DNA of 64,000 nt from Kingdonia uniflora (lineage: Eukaryota > Streptophyta > Magnoliopsida > Ranunculales > Circaeasteraceae), in NCBI GenBank assembly GCA_014058105.1, contig JACGCM010002890.1, positions 2,852,001 to 2,916,000 on the forward strand. Reading direction: 5' to 3'. Below the pieces are notes generated by a model that was not told where the DNA came from, did not search any database, and saw only the letters and a program-made list of their open reading frames with translations. This document shows, in pieces, positions 34,654-46,489 of this stretch (position 1 is the stretch's first letter; the number at the start of each line of letters is the position of its first letter). The position numbers and the translations under genes are program-made.

Positions 34654-35040
34654 TAATACTAGCTTTCAATCGACCTCTAAACAAATTAAAGAAAAGGTAA
34701 TACTAGCTTTCAATCAACCTCTAAACAGATTAATGTAAATGTCAAACTAGCTTTCAATCGACCTCTAAACTGATTAAAGCAAATGTAATACTAGCTTTCA
34801 ATCGATTTCTAAACATATTAAAGCAAATGTAATACTTGCTTTTAATTGACCTCTAAACATATTGAAGCAAAGGTAAAACTAGCTTTCAATCGATATCTAC
34901 AAGATTAATACAAAGGTAATACTAGCTTTCAATCGCCCATCTATACATTTATTTGAGATTAGAGAAAAGGTCATACTAGTATTTAATCAAAGATCTTTAA
35001 TAGACATAAAATAAAGCTAAGGTAAAACTAGCTTTCATCT
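34654..35040. repeat. 44-bp minisatellite of element D, about 9 copies
   Basis: The unit TAATACTAGCTTTCAATCG plus about 25 bases (ACCTCTAAACA, ATTAAAGCAAAGG) repeats at 44-bp steps; the last two or three units are longer (52-54 bp) and diverged. It lies between integrase and the antisense genes, like the array in element A. No gene here. Confidence 0.9.
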
Positions 35041-35333
35041 CTCAATATGTCTGTAACTACATAAACTTCTACAGGTTACTTTTACAAGCCACTTCTAAAG
35101 GTTCTTCTCTGCTGATAGGAGATCAGCTACGCCTTCCCCAACAATAGGAGGACGTTCAACAATAAAATTTAGAGCTCGAGTAGTTATAGTAATCCTGCCT
35201 TGCTCTACCAATTTAACAGGTCGAGAACCTAGCCCTATTTTTAATGGCATTCATGCAATTTCCTTGATCTATATCGGCTTTACAAATGCATCTTTTTCTT
35301 GACAGATAGCTGTGCAAGGAATCCCTCTCGAAC

Positions 35334-36499
35334 TCAAGTTTTCTCACTTCCTCCATAAAATAGGCAATAACAACCATTAACATCTGTGAGCGTTTTTACG
35401 GGTATAACTGCCTTGGAAAAACTCTCTCCCAATCTCTGATAACGCTCTAGCAACTTTTTATACCATGCATCTTGCCACTCCATGTGTCTATCTATGTGGG
35501 ACATAATATCTATATGCACCTTCGCCTTCTGTACTATTTTTCCTGACTCAGCCTCATTCGTCGTCCTCAATTCTGCTACCTGAGCATGATGTTCCTCATG
35601 CCACCTGTCTTTTACCTACACTTCCCCCAATAGGAGACTTCTTTTTTAATTTGCCTTCTTTCCTTATCAATTGATCCTTACCCCTGATTACCCACTCTAA
35701 CTCCCGCTCTCTTCTATGAGCAATATCCAACTTACCTTGGCTCACCCTTAAACGCTCATTTCCTCTTTGCACGTGAGCTTGAATACGAGTTATATTTCCC
35801 TCCAGCTCTCTAATTTGAGTTGATAGGTCAACCACATCCCCTTTAACAATGGAGACCCCGACATCGCCTTGATTCTTTTGACTGCCCTCAAGCCTCGGCC
35901 TTCTTAATACGCAAATTGGCCATAGCCAAATCTACTATCAATTAGGCCACCCTCTCATTCAATTCATCACATCGTCTTTGAACCATCCAGAAATCTATAT
36001 CTTTACTAGGTAAAGCCTCACTCAACTGCTCAACCACAATTTTAGATTTGGATAGGTCAACTCGAGCTCTCTTCAGCTCGCTACCTTTCTCAATCATTTC
36101 ACCCTTTAATCGCTCCAGTTTTCTTTTGAAACTCACAAGATTAGCTCGAGTCTGCTCTTGCTAGTTCATTTTTCTAATCATTTGGCCCTTCTGACTAGCC
36201 ACAAAAGCCCGTAACTCTTTCTTTATCATTTCTAACGACTGGATATGGTATCGAGCCATATCTACCTCCTTACTCTTCACCATCAACACATCATTCCGTC
36301 TTTTGAGCTTCGCTGTCTCCTCTTTAGCCGCCGCGAGCTCCTTTAGCCCCTTTTCAATTTGGGTATCTTTTCCCTCAATCTTCCGAGTCAGGTCATCAAT
36401 AGTTTGTTTTGCCTTGACAAACTTGAAATATACTTTGGCGTGTTGATCCTCCCTATCTTCATTTACCTCTCTCATCCTATTGAACTCCACCGTAAACAT
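35334..36499 (-). pseudogene. aORF3 of D: antisense coiled-coil protein
   Basis: Minus strand from Met at 36499: 112 residues (MFTVEFNRMREVNEDREDQ, KAKQTIDDLTRKIEGKDTQI, KELAAAKEETAKLKRRND), a stop, then ERLKGEMIEKGSELKRARVD and, in other frames, IRELEGNITRIQAHVQRG to about 35334. The whole is a long charged coiled coil of about 390 codons with several breaks. It lies after the stop of aORF2. No such second coiled-coil unit was seen in A, E1 or B. Family unknown. Confidence 0.55.
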
Positions 36500-36961
36500 T
36501 TGGTTATATTAGGGCATCTCTTGTTCACTCAACCGAACAGACTCCAATTCGACCTATATTACAGATACAATATGTCAAGTTCAAATCAACATATCTACTG
36601 AAGTACATTCAGATCATAATACAAAAGAATTTAAAAATTTTAACAAATTTCTATTTAATGATATTCAAACGTTGTGAGACTGCTTTTAAACTTAAGGCTG
36701 AAGTATGATCTCAACTCATTGGCCATAACTCTACATCAAATTTCTAGGTACATATTTTCTATGTTCTAACTTTCTCAAAACCTTGATATTATCTGACACA
36801 TATCCTTAAGTTCTTACAAACAATGCTTACAAACATTTCTTAGCCTACAAAATTTTATCCTACAAAACAATGTTCCATACAACTACAATTCTAAAACCCT
36901 ACATAAACACACAGCATAAAATTCAACAATTTTACTGATACCCCTGGTACTCTAACTCAGT

Positions 36962-38742
36962 TCAGGGAGAGATACCATCCAACCCTCCTAGTAACCCAGG
37001 GACATCCTCTTCTACCTCATCCTCTTCCACTTCATCCTCTTCCACCTCATCCTCTTCGACATAGGTACCCTACATAATAGATTTAACCTAAGCTTTGGAA
37101 TACCTAACTAAAAGGAGTTGGCGCCCGAGTCTATCTCGCCGAACTACCACCTCATCTAGTTCCTCTGCGCTTCTTCTGCCAACTCGTTAATCTGTAGCTC
37201 CTGCGCAGCCTGCACAAAATCAAGTCACTTCCCCTCCAGAACTAGGTCAGACTTTAATCGAGCCACCATCTTATTGAGCTCCACCTTCTCATTATCGAGC
37301 TCAGCTTTTCCCTCCTTGATCCTGAGGTAGATCCTCTTCAACACATTCTTAGCTCAAATTTGAATTAGACTTTAGCAATAAACAAGTCATCAAAACTTAC
37401 CATTTTGCTCAGCCCTAACTGTGCAGAGGTGCTCATCTCCTCAGCACCTTTGTGAGCTGTAAGCCTCACCCTGTCCTCCAAAGCTCTTAGCTCGTATTCC
37501 CCAATAGGTCGATTCGCCACAACCTTTGCCCTAATCACTTCAGCAGGAGGATCTACCCTCCTTTTTTAGCATCCCCCTCGACCTCACCACTCCCCATGGT
37601 TCCAGGGGCCGAGCCATGCTTCAAAAACCTCTTCCTCATAAACTTGCTCGACATAGTAGATTCTGGAAAATCCACAAAATCTAATTCAGTGGCCTTCGGG
37701 AAAGGCACTTGCTTCTCCCCGTCAGACCTTCTCTTCTTACTAGCTCCAACCCCTATCATTAGTCTCTTCACCTGAGACTTTTAAACCTTATCGGACCTGC
37801 TGCTAGCTCATTTATTTATGCTAATATCGAGGCCCTTCAGAGCTTCCTCATGCTCAACACCTTCTTGAGAAACAGTATCGAACATCTAACAGGGACTCCT
37901 TATTTGTCACCTTCGACTAAGGCCCTATTAAACAAAACAACACATTATCAGATCACAAAACGACCTTCAATTTCTATAGTTTGATAATATATAGTATTAC
38001 TTACTTTCCTTTATATTTCTATACAAAAGTTTATTTGGTTCCGCACCTTCACTCTAAAGGCAATCACCTTTCACCCATATCGCATTATTAGTCCACATTC
38101 GACCTGCTAAATTCAGATCAAAGAAAAGTGGTTGAGACAAGCTCGAACAAAAATATATACCTCCAATTGCAGAATAATTTTTCACACCATAAAACTATAA
38201 AACATCTTCAGGAGATATTCTCCTCTCCATCTCATTCTCCTCCCACAACCTATTTAAACTATCACAAATAATGATCACCTCCCATATGTTCCCATTCAGT
38301 TAGGCAGGAAAAGCCCCTATATTATTTATTAAACCTTTCGCGAGATTGCTAAGGGGTAAAATCAAGCCATACTCGAAATGAGGCAGATAATACAGAAAAC
38401 CCTCGTCCAGGTCGCCTTGGAAATTTCCATCAAAATACTCTAAGGAAATCGATTCGTCACTCCCCTATCCGATTCCTCATTCTCTAAATCAGGCAACAAA
38501 AAACAAATGCTTTTCCCTAGATGCTATAGTACAACCCCTGAACTACCTACCAACATGTTCTACTACGTTGCCCCATACTCCACCTACAAGAGCTTTGGGG
38601 AGTTCGGAGAGTATGATACCAATTGTCAAGGGAAATCTAGAAATTGAACAAGTACTACTTTGTCCTCCCTATCATATTTTTCATTATCAAACTCAGCCAA
38701 ACGACTAGTGGTTGACGCCTCTATATCAGGTAAAGTCGCCAT
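36962..38742 (-). pseudogene. aORF2 of D: antisense gypsy-type protein
   Basis: Minus strand from ATG 38742 (MATLPDIEASTTSRLAEFD). The domain region 38600-38040 shows GFLYYLPHFEYGLILPLSN, RISPEDVL and AGRMWTNNAIWVKGD, consistent with the putative gypsy-type transposon family. A basic stretch, 37771-37553 (GVGASKKRRSDGEKQ), may carry a nuclear signal. An intron around 37350-37400 precedes a short coiled coil (KAELDNEKVELNKMVARL). It ends at 36962 after four acidic DEVEE repeats (37015-37065). Several stops. Confidence 0.55.
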
Positions 38743-39140
38743 CTCAATTACCAGTCAAAGGATGAGTTTTGATTCTACACAGATATTCATCACCCTCGAC
38801 CTACATACAGGTCTAGGTATTCTATTATTATCTTTTACAAATCTATGTACACATTTACCATACATCCATCTTACATATACGTATATCATATCGTATATCT
38901 TTTATACACATAAATCAAACAGATTTTATAGATTACTATAATTAATAATTTTTCAAAATTTGAAAACCATAAAAAAATTTAAACACACATTCACAATATC
39001 ATAAATCATCTACTAACCTTCAACATCTGAATAGGAATTTAAAGCAGTGCCAAATTCTTCCATCATAATGCAGTTGTACAACCACCGTCATGACTCTGTC
39101 TTCCTAACTTTTTCTTGCCTTGATTGATGATAACTTTCAT

Positions 39141-39434
39141 CTAATTTCTCACATGAACCTCTACATTTTTTTGTCTATTTTCTCTCCCACTGATCTTCAA
39201 TTTTTTAGAAGTTGATAAACGCTTAAATGGGGAAGATAAAGCATTATTTAGAGTTTTTCTCTCTAACTGCAAGCAGTTATTGGGCCTCGCATGAGCTGCC
39301 TTTGGGTTTGGAATTGAGGCGTTCCTTCCATAATTAATGTCAGACGTTCTTTTGGTGAAAGCACCTTTGGTCCTATATTTTAATATATTCTCATCTCTCC
39401 TACCCAAATCTCCCTCTGACCTTCCCATACTCAT
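39141..39434 (-). CDS. Antisense ORF of D with upstream TATA
   Basis: 97 residues, open from MSMGRSEGDLGRRDEN to the stop; very basic (AFTKRTSDINYGRN, KKLKISGRENRQK). On the minus strand CTATTTTATAAG (about 39531-39542) lies 100 bases upstream, where E1 and B have the TATA box of aORF2. It could be the first coding exon of aORF2. I recognise no family, and no match to the first exon of E1/B was seen. Confidence 0.3.
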   Translation of the reverse strand: MSMGRSEGDLGRRDENILKYRTKGAFTKRTSDINYGRNASIPNPKAAHARPNNCLQLERKTLNNALSSPFKRLSTSKKLKISGRENRQKNVEVHVRN

Positions 39435-39691
39435 AATGACTCAACACTCACACGCAATAAAACTTTCCCTGCAATTACACAAGAGACAAAATTTAAAGCT
39501 GCCTTCTTTTCTTATTCCTACTTCGACTACTTATAAAATAGCTTACGTCAATTCCAAAGCTATCACATTTCAAATTCAAAATTTTTATTCACAACAGTCA
39601 TAAACCATATTTGTAATAAAAGAAGACAGATTCAACATATCATTCTAACATATCTCAATTTCAGTTATTCGACCTCATACAATTCACTCCC

Positions 39692-40072
39692 TCATATATA
39701 ATTAGGCATAAAGCATCCCAGATATCCTGAAAGACCACACCTAGTCAGTTCGCCCCGTTCGCCCCGAGCAATCCTCACATTTTCCTCTTCAATTTCTTCC
39801 TTATTAATTTTCTTCACAACCTCTCTTCGAGCTGCAGGCTCCAGAATTACTTCACGAAATATCTCCATGTAAAAATGGTAACCAATCTAAAGTTCCTTCA
39901 CCTACAAATCTAAGCCTTCGAACTACATTTCAAATTCAGGCAAATTAGACTCATAGCCTAACAACCCAAAAATCGTCTCTTGCACTTCAGCTATCTTTAT
40001 CGGGAACCACCCTTTAGCAGCTTGACAAACTCTCACAGATTGGGTCTTTACCATATTATCTTTCTTCCTCAT
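39692..40072 (-). pseudogene. aORF1 of D, small antisense protein
   Basis: One frame of 127 codons with three internal stops: MRKKDNMVKTQSVRVCQAAK, GWFPIKIAEVQETIFGLLGY, then LEPAARREVVKKINKEEIEE. The last stretch resembles LGPLERVSKIKNW...VKKEDIEAG of E1 and B in order and charge. Minus-strand TATATATA-type sequence at 40138-40147 lies 66 bases upstream. Confidence 0.45.
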
Positions 40073-40314
40073 CTTTAAATCATATTTCTCCATATTTATA
40101 CAATTTTCAAAATCACTTCAAATCTCCCCTCATTCTGTATATATAAATCTATTTTTTCCATAATTGGAAACCCTAAAATCTTAATAGAAAGTTATTTGAC
40201 CTTATCTATCCACATCAACCTCTTTGGTTTCGTCCGACCATATTTTAACCAATTTATCACAATTTATCCTACAATCTGACATTTTAAGTGATATCTCCCT
40301 GAGCTCAAACTTTT

Positions 40315-40786
40315 TGTAATAGCGTATTTTCCAGAAGGATAATCTTTACCAATACTTTAGTTAGAATTATGTAATAATAAACTTAAACATACAGGATTTT
40401 ATGCTAAAACTAAGTGAAGTCTAAGAAAAACCACGACCTCGAGGAGGGTTTTGATGAAAAATCTAATAAGTTGTTAGTTATTGCAATTGTTATTTGGTAA
40501 GAAAGTAAGAATGAATGAATAGTAAAGTTATGGATTAGAATAACACATTCTCTGCCTAAATTTATAGTATATATAAGCAGTTTACAAAATAAAAATAGTA
40601 TCCCATTTTGGCAGGTAGTAAGCGAACTTTGCGGATCTCCCAACGGCTCAATTTGACCAAGCATAATGGCTACTTTAGTGGGTCAAGAACAGTGGTCGCA
40701 GATAGGACATCTTTTCGAATAATGGAATGTCTTTGACTAAGTTTCGTTAGCTTTGCTTTGTCAAATCTGGGAAATATGTTAATACA
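40315..40786 (-). repeat. Element B 3' LTR
   Basis: It begins TGTAATAGCGTATTTTCC and ends GTTAATACA. Followed by ATCACCCTATTCTC, a damaged polypurine complement. Confidence 0.9.
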
Positions 40787-40956
40787 ATCACCCTATTCTC
40801 GACATAATTACTTGTTGTTGTGTCGATAAGAACATTGGAATATGAACAGCTTGTCAAATTTCATAAAAGTCTGTGTTATCTCATTTCCGAGGTGAAAGTC
40901 AAATGAATCTGGTGATGTTGCTTTCCTGAGGAGTATTTATGGCAAAATGGTGTGGT

Positions 40957-40966
40957 TATAAATAGT
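40957..40966 (+). promoter_or_regulatory. TATA box before B aORF0
   Basis: TTATAAATAG on the plus strand just inside the 3' LTR, upstream of the aORF0 region. Confidence 0.45.
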
Positions 40967-41113
40967 GGGGGAAAAAAGGAGTAGTTTGTTTAGCAGTTTT
41001 ATGAAGGTAGAGTAAGGTTTGATGGTATAACACGACTGTAAGTGTTACACAACAATTTCCTTAGCCATGTTGACATTAAGTATGGCGAGTTGAAGGAATT
41101 AGACTTCGGCTGA

Positions 41114-41437
41114 ATGCCTCTTTCTTCGCATTATTCAAAGCTGGTAGAGCTGATATTTAAGGGAATGACAGACTTGGAGATGGAGATTGCTGAGGCAGAG
41201 TTTTTGTCCATACCCAATTTATTGTATGTTACTGACGGTCTCGAGGCACATCAAATATTTGGAGAAGTAACCACTGCCCATATTGAAGATGATGTTGTTA
41301 AAGCGGGCAGGGCTTCCTGCGGTGGGTTTTTTGGTCGCTGCTATCTTTGCAACCCCCTGGGTTGTGAGATGGTAGTGGTTTTAGGGGATGAGGGTAGCTA
41401 TCTTTTCTTCGCCAAAGGATATGCCAGATTCTGGTGA
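41114..41437 (+). CDS. aORF0 of B, antisense ORF
   Basis: 107 residues open from MPLSSHYSKLVELIFKGM; includes MEIAEAEFLSIPNLLYVTD, GLEAHQIFGEVTTAHIEDD and a Cys-rich CGGFFGRCYLCNPLG. An earlier exon or frame ending in DIKYGELKELDF lies just upstream (about 41070-41112) and is out of frame, so this may be only the 3' part of the original gene. The counterpart in E1 is at 16506-16800. Family unknown. Confidence 0.4.
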   Translation: MPLSSHYSKLVELIFKGMTDLEMEIAEAEFLSIPNLLYVTDGLEAHQIFGEVTTAHIEDDVVKAGRASCGGFFGRCYLCNPLGCEMVVVLGDEGSYLFFAKGYARFW

Positions 41438-41842
41438 AAAGAATCTTGTAGCTTCGAGTAATTCATGTCGACGGACATCATATAACTGGTAGCTTATTGT
41501 AATGCAATCGATGGAAAGAATTGTCGAATGTAAGATGTAGCAGTTAACATATAAATAAACTTTTGTTTTTGAATTTGCATCGATCAAATATATGGTGATA
41601 TCGAATAAAATAGAAATCTATTGTCCAAATATAATTTGTCGAGTTGTGTTGACATAGTTGTGTCAAATTGTTGTAAAAATTTTAGTGCAATGGTCGAGGT
41701 AATAACATCTTTAATTGAAGTCCGTTGATTGTGTGGGGCCCATAAACAGTTCCATGGGGGTTGGAATCTACTCAGATGTTTAGAGTTCCAATGCAAAGTA
41801 AAGTTGGATTGGACTGTTGGTATTTGTGTAGTCTGATTTGTG

Positions 41843-41852
41843 TATATAAATA
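41843..41852 (+). promoter_or_regulatory. TATA box before B aORF1
   Basis: TATATAAATA, 37 bases before the ATG at 41889; conserved with E1 (17344). Confidence 0.5.
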
Positions 41853-41888
41853 CCCTAGTAATCAAAAAAGTTATTTATAAGATTGAAG

Positions 41889-42184
41889 ATGGTGAGGATG
41901 AGAACTCAGGTTCGGGAGGATGAGCGTTCCAACTGGGCACATACTAAGTATTCAGATTGCTTGATTGGTACTTTGGTAAGAGCTCTGCAAACGGGCAACA
42001 GTTGGTGCCAGTGGAGCCCGAGTACTAAGAGATGAATGAAGTAGAGGTGAAGGAAGCGGAAGAGGAGTACGCATTTTATTACAATTTGCAATTGTTGAGC
42101 CCTTTGGATCGTATTAGCAAGATAAGGAATCGATCCAAGGCTTTGGTGAAGAAAGAAGATGTTGTGGCCGGTCAAAAAGGTTGA
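41889..42184 (+). pseudogene. aORF1 of B, small antisense protein
   Basis: Starts MVRMRTQVREDERSNW. After a frameshift around 41940 it continues in other frames to NGQQLVPVEPEY, then a stop, EMNEVEVKEAEEEYAF, LQLLSPLDRISKIRN and SKALVKKEDVVAG, ending TGA at 42184. It is the closest relative of E1 aORF1; both copies are broken but at different points. Confidence 0.55.
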
Positions 42185-42507
42185 AGAGTTGACTGAGTGT
42201 TGCTGTGTTTGTAACAAATGAGAAAGTTAAACGGTATTGGTCATGAATTAAATGAATTTATGTGTGTCAGATGTTATTTTCGATGTGTGTGATGGAAAAT
42301 CTTCCCGAATATGATGTAATGTGCTGAATGAATAAAGATTTATTGATATAAAATTATTATCTTAGGTATATGAATATATGATTTATCGACGTTCGGGTAG
42401 TATTTTTGTCGAATAATATTTAAATTTAAAATTATTGCTATAATTGGCTTGAGAATATAGGAGAGGATTTAAATAAGGAAAGGTATGTTGAGGTCATTGG
42501 AGAAAAA

Positions 42508-42708
42508 ATGGCTAGGTGTTCCATTGTAGGCGATATTTTAAGGTACAAAGAATTTGATGTGCAATCTCTGTTTGATAACATTAGAGTTGCTTTGGCGAGG
42601 ATTGATATATCAGAGGAGTTAAAAGGAGATATGGAAGGCTTGGAACATCAGTGCATGGGCTTATTGGTATTCAGGAGGCAAAGGATCAAATACATCGAGA
42701 AGAGGTGA
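42508..42708 (+). CDS. 66-residue antisense ORF of B
   Basis: Fully open: MARCSIVGDILRYKEFDVQ, NIRVALARIDISEELKGDM, HQCMGLLVFRRQ. The E1 counterpart at 17996 has lost frame. It is rich in helix-forming residues with a basic end. Family unknown; may be an exon. Confidence 0.4.
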   Translation: MARCSIVGDILRYKEFDVQSLFDNIRVALARIDISEELKGDMEGLEHQCMGLLVFRRQRIKYIEKR

Positions 42709-42773
42709 TTAAGGCGTTAGGCTTGTGTACACGAATAGTCATAAAGGGGTGCGATGAACAGTCGCATAGGGCC

Positions 42774-42780
42774 TATAAAT
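42774..42780 (+). promoter_or_regulatory. TATA box before B aORF2
   Basis: CCTATAAATAGCC, 97 bases before the ATG at 42871; conserved with E1. Confidence 0.6.
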
Positions 42781-42870
42781 AGCCTTATGGTTGGCAACTG
42801 TTCACACGCCACTAATATATCAAGTGTTGATTCTCTTTGCTCATCTCTTACGTCGTTGTCAACCATATAG

Positions 42871-45800
42871 ATGGAGGAGATTAGTGTGTTGATTGAGAGG
42901 GCAAAACTTACAAAGCAAAAGGATACTGAAGCAGTGCAACTCCAAGGTTAGTGATTTTTTTGAATTTTGCTTGTACTTCTATTGTTCATGCGATTCTATA
43001 GAAACCCTTTGTAGATGTAGACATTGTGGTTATAGTGTAGGAAGAAATTATAGTTTAGATATGTGTATGGGAACGAATAAAAAACATATAAATTTAGGGC
43101 TCTTTTGTGAAAATTTTGTGATATGGTCTGTATGGTGGTGCAACTGATGGTGTAATGGTGTCGAAAGGGGTTAAGGGAGGAATTGGATAAAGGTGCTGGG
43201 AGTAAGGATTGATTATGAAGGGAGAGATGAGGTTTTTATTGGCGCTCTGACTACGGCATGACTGTGGTTAGTGTGATATGATAGGAGTATGGGATGTTGC
43301 TGGGGCCGTGGGAGCGCCGTATTTCCTGCTTGACGATCGGATTTTAAGTTAGAGAGTGCGTAAATTTTGAAATTTTTGAACTCTGTTTTGAATGGTAGGA
43401 AATCTCAGTACTGTTGAAGTATCTTCGAGAAGCTAGGGATCCTGTACTTTGATTAGAAGATGTTTGTGGCAGATATATAGTTGCCGATGTTAGGACTTAA
43501 TAAATACTTAATAAAACTTGTATCGAGATCTAAGTGTAGTAATTGTGTATTCAGATAGTAATATCGAGAAGGACGTGTTGGAGATGAAACTCAACAACAA
43601 TATGAATATAATTATATGAACGTATATATTGTATCAGATATCATAGTATACTAACTTAAGAAAGGAAATCTGATTTTATGGTTCTTTTAAATGGCTGAAC
43701 CAATCCAAATTGATGATAAAGAAATCTTTGAGAACCTTGCGACCATGGCGAGTAGTGCTGACATGGCGAGTATCGACCAATATAAGGTGGCGTTAAGGGT
43801 TATGGAAGTTTTGGATGAGGAGGGCACCGAGATAGACGTGGATCACGAGCCACAGGCAAGTGATGGAGAAGGTAACGATGGAGGGGATAAAGATATTGAA
43901 GGGGAAAAAGGGGAATGTTATGGTGTGTCCCCTGAAACAAGTAAAATTCTTAGCTTTAAAGCGACGTATGGTTTACCTAAAGATATTATTAGGTTAGAGG
44001 AATACTATTATGAGATGATAGATCAAGATGTTCCTTTGGATGAGATTCTGGTCCAACGAGAACAGATAATAAAGGGTTAAAGTTCCCTCTTCTAGCTGAC
44101 CAGAAGAAGTTGTTAAATTTTTTCGATGTGGCACCTGGTCAGTACAATCCCAAAGTAAATGATCTCTTATGTATAGTGGGAGTGATTATTTGTCAATTAA
44201 AGGAGAGAGGAGAGGATTCTATCACCATGGATGATCTTTGAGGGTACAACACACTTAAGAAAAATCCTCAAAAGCTAGGGTATAGGTACTTGGCGAGGCT
44301 TTTGAAGAGACCTTTGCATTACGAAATTGAATTGACGTGAGGGTGGTATTGTGAGGAGTGTCTCCTTGGATTGGGGAACTACGAGTTTGATAAGAAAAAC
44401 CCGGGAGAGTCTCTAAAAAGAAAAACTTTCCACCTAGGTTTGTGGATAGGTAATTTGTATATAGAAGTTTGTATGTAGTTTGTATCGGTTTGAATTGGTG
44501 GCTAACTTGTGTTTGTTTGTTTATGTGTAGCTTTGAAGGAGATTGATAAGACCTCGACTGTTACAGTGAAGCTGTCTAATATCAGGAAAGGTCACTACGG
44601 TCGGATCTATAACCTGGTTGTTGACCAAGAAATAGTTGACAGTATATTTTAAAGCTGGTTTAAAGAGAACTCGGGCTAAAGGAACAGAAATTCCTGTTAT
44701 CTCGACGTTCGGGAAAGAGTTAGAAGAGGAGGGCTGGCAGCAAACCTGCCCCTTTAGCTCATGAACCAAAAAGGTTATCTCGACGTTCTCTTACAGAGGG
44801 AGAGAAGGTGAATGTTCTGGCACCGGGGACTGCGGATGGTCGACCTCCTAAATCGGCCACTTACTTGTTGTCGAAGAAGAAAGCGTCTTCTGCGTCGACG
44901 AACCAGAAGTTCATCGGGGAGTCGAGCACTGAGGTCTAATAGACCATAGAGGCATATGTTTCTGGGGTAACATCATTGGAGGAGGAGTTTGATGATTGCT
45001 TAATGGGGGTAGAAAGTCTATCATCCTTCTTTATCGAAGGCCACCGAAACATTAACAAGGTGAGAAATTTCTCTACTCAACTTTGACTACAGAATTTGGT
45101 TCCGCATTCAAAAACTCATATTATGACTGTAATGCAGATCAAGAAGCTGTTGATCGAGTCTAAACACCGCATTCTCCGCGCTTGGAAAACTGGCTTCTCG
45201 CCTACAAGAAAATCGAGAAGGAGCTAGTGAAGGAGAAAGAAGATTTGATCCAGGAGGAAGAGAAACTGGAGGCAAAGCAGGGGAAGTATAAGCTTGAATC
45301 CAGGAAGGCAAAGGAAGGTGCTATTCGTGAGGCAAAAAAACTTTGAACATGGAGAAGAGGAAGGAAGTCCAGCAGATCAGGGCCGACCTCGCGAAGGAAA
45401 TAGGAGGCATTAGTATTACAAAAAGCCAATTTTGAGGGTGATGTTCGTGAACAGGTCATATCGGCGCAGAAGGCGATGGAGGTTGAACACTCCAAGGTTC
45501 TCGATGAGGTGAAGGCTAAAGGTGACCGAACCAATATCGATTCTCTCAAGCGGATGAAGTCCAATTTTGTTGTGTAGTTCGAGAAGTTGGAGGAGAAAAA
45601 AGATTTTTACAAACATTTGGCTATTGTTGGCAATCAGTTTTCCTAATATTGATGCTCTCAAGCGGATGAAGACCAATTTTTTTGTGCAGTTCGAGGAGTT
45701 GAAGTGGAGAAAAAATCTTTACAAATATTTGGCTATTGCTGGCAATAAGTTTTTCTTAGATTCTGACGCAGAGGAAGAAGTTCCTGAAGTACCTGAGGTG

Positions 45801-45944
45801 CCTAAAGCACATGAGGTGCCAGAAGCATCTGAAGCTCCTATGCTGACCATTCCCGAGGGTATTCTGCCCGAGAAAATATTCGATAAGATAACTCCAGGCC
45901 TACCATTGAAAGTTTATGCGCCAATATCTCCACCTGCAGAGTAA
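42871..45944 (+). pseudogene. aORF2 of B: spliced antisense gypsy-type protein
   Basis: Exon 1 42871-42946 (MEEISVLIERAKLTKQKD), GT at 42947. Exon 2 from about 43660, with Met 43691 ([17 protein letters not shown]), an acidic stretch and [17 protein letters not shown] of the putative gypsy-type transposon domain, to the donor at 44438. Exon 3 44531-45059 with DGRPPKSATY. Exon 4 45138-45944: coiled coil (KEDLIQEEEKLEAKQGKY) with a 112-bp tandem duplication, then VPEVPEVPKAHEVPEASEAP and a stop at 45944. Splice sites correspond in E1. Several stops and frameshifts. Probably a nuclear or structural accessory protein, but function is unknown. Confidence 0.6.
45530..45755. repeat. 112-bp tandem duplication in B aORF2
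   Basis: Two copies start near 45530 and 45642 (CTCTCAAGCGGATGAAG in each). E1 has one copy. The duplication repeats a coiled-coil segment but shifts the frame. Confidence 0.8.
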
Positions 45945-46489
45945 ATTTTGTATTTATGAAAGATGTACAAATGGTTGATGGGATAAATTTTTTTTTGTTT
46001 ATTTCTTGAATACTTTATTGTGATGTTGGTCGAAGAATATTTTGGAAGTAATTGATTCAAAATGCATAGATTTTTTGAAAATTTGTACTAAGTGTTTTAT
46101 TCGACAAGATTGATAGCATTAGATAGTAATGGAGATAATATGCAGAGTATTGCTTTGGAGCAAGTATCTCAAATGAATAAAAGAGGGCCATATGATGGCT
46201 ATTGAAATGTAGAATGGTGACCATATGTTTTACCTCGATGGGATATTTGGGTTTTTGAGAAAAAGGGATAAAATATGACATGTTTTGTTCAATAAGTAAT
46301 GAATTGTAAACAAGGTTATCCTATAATTAGATATGCGTTTGTCGAAGAGATGAAAGTTAGTTGTGATGCATAGTTGTTAAGTATGTATCGATACTAAGCG
46401 AATGATTTAAAAGCCGTTATAGCGGTTATCAGTAGAATAATTTTAGTTGGGCTATATTTTATAGATATTTGAGCTGTATTACATCATCA

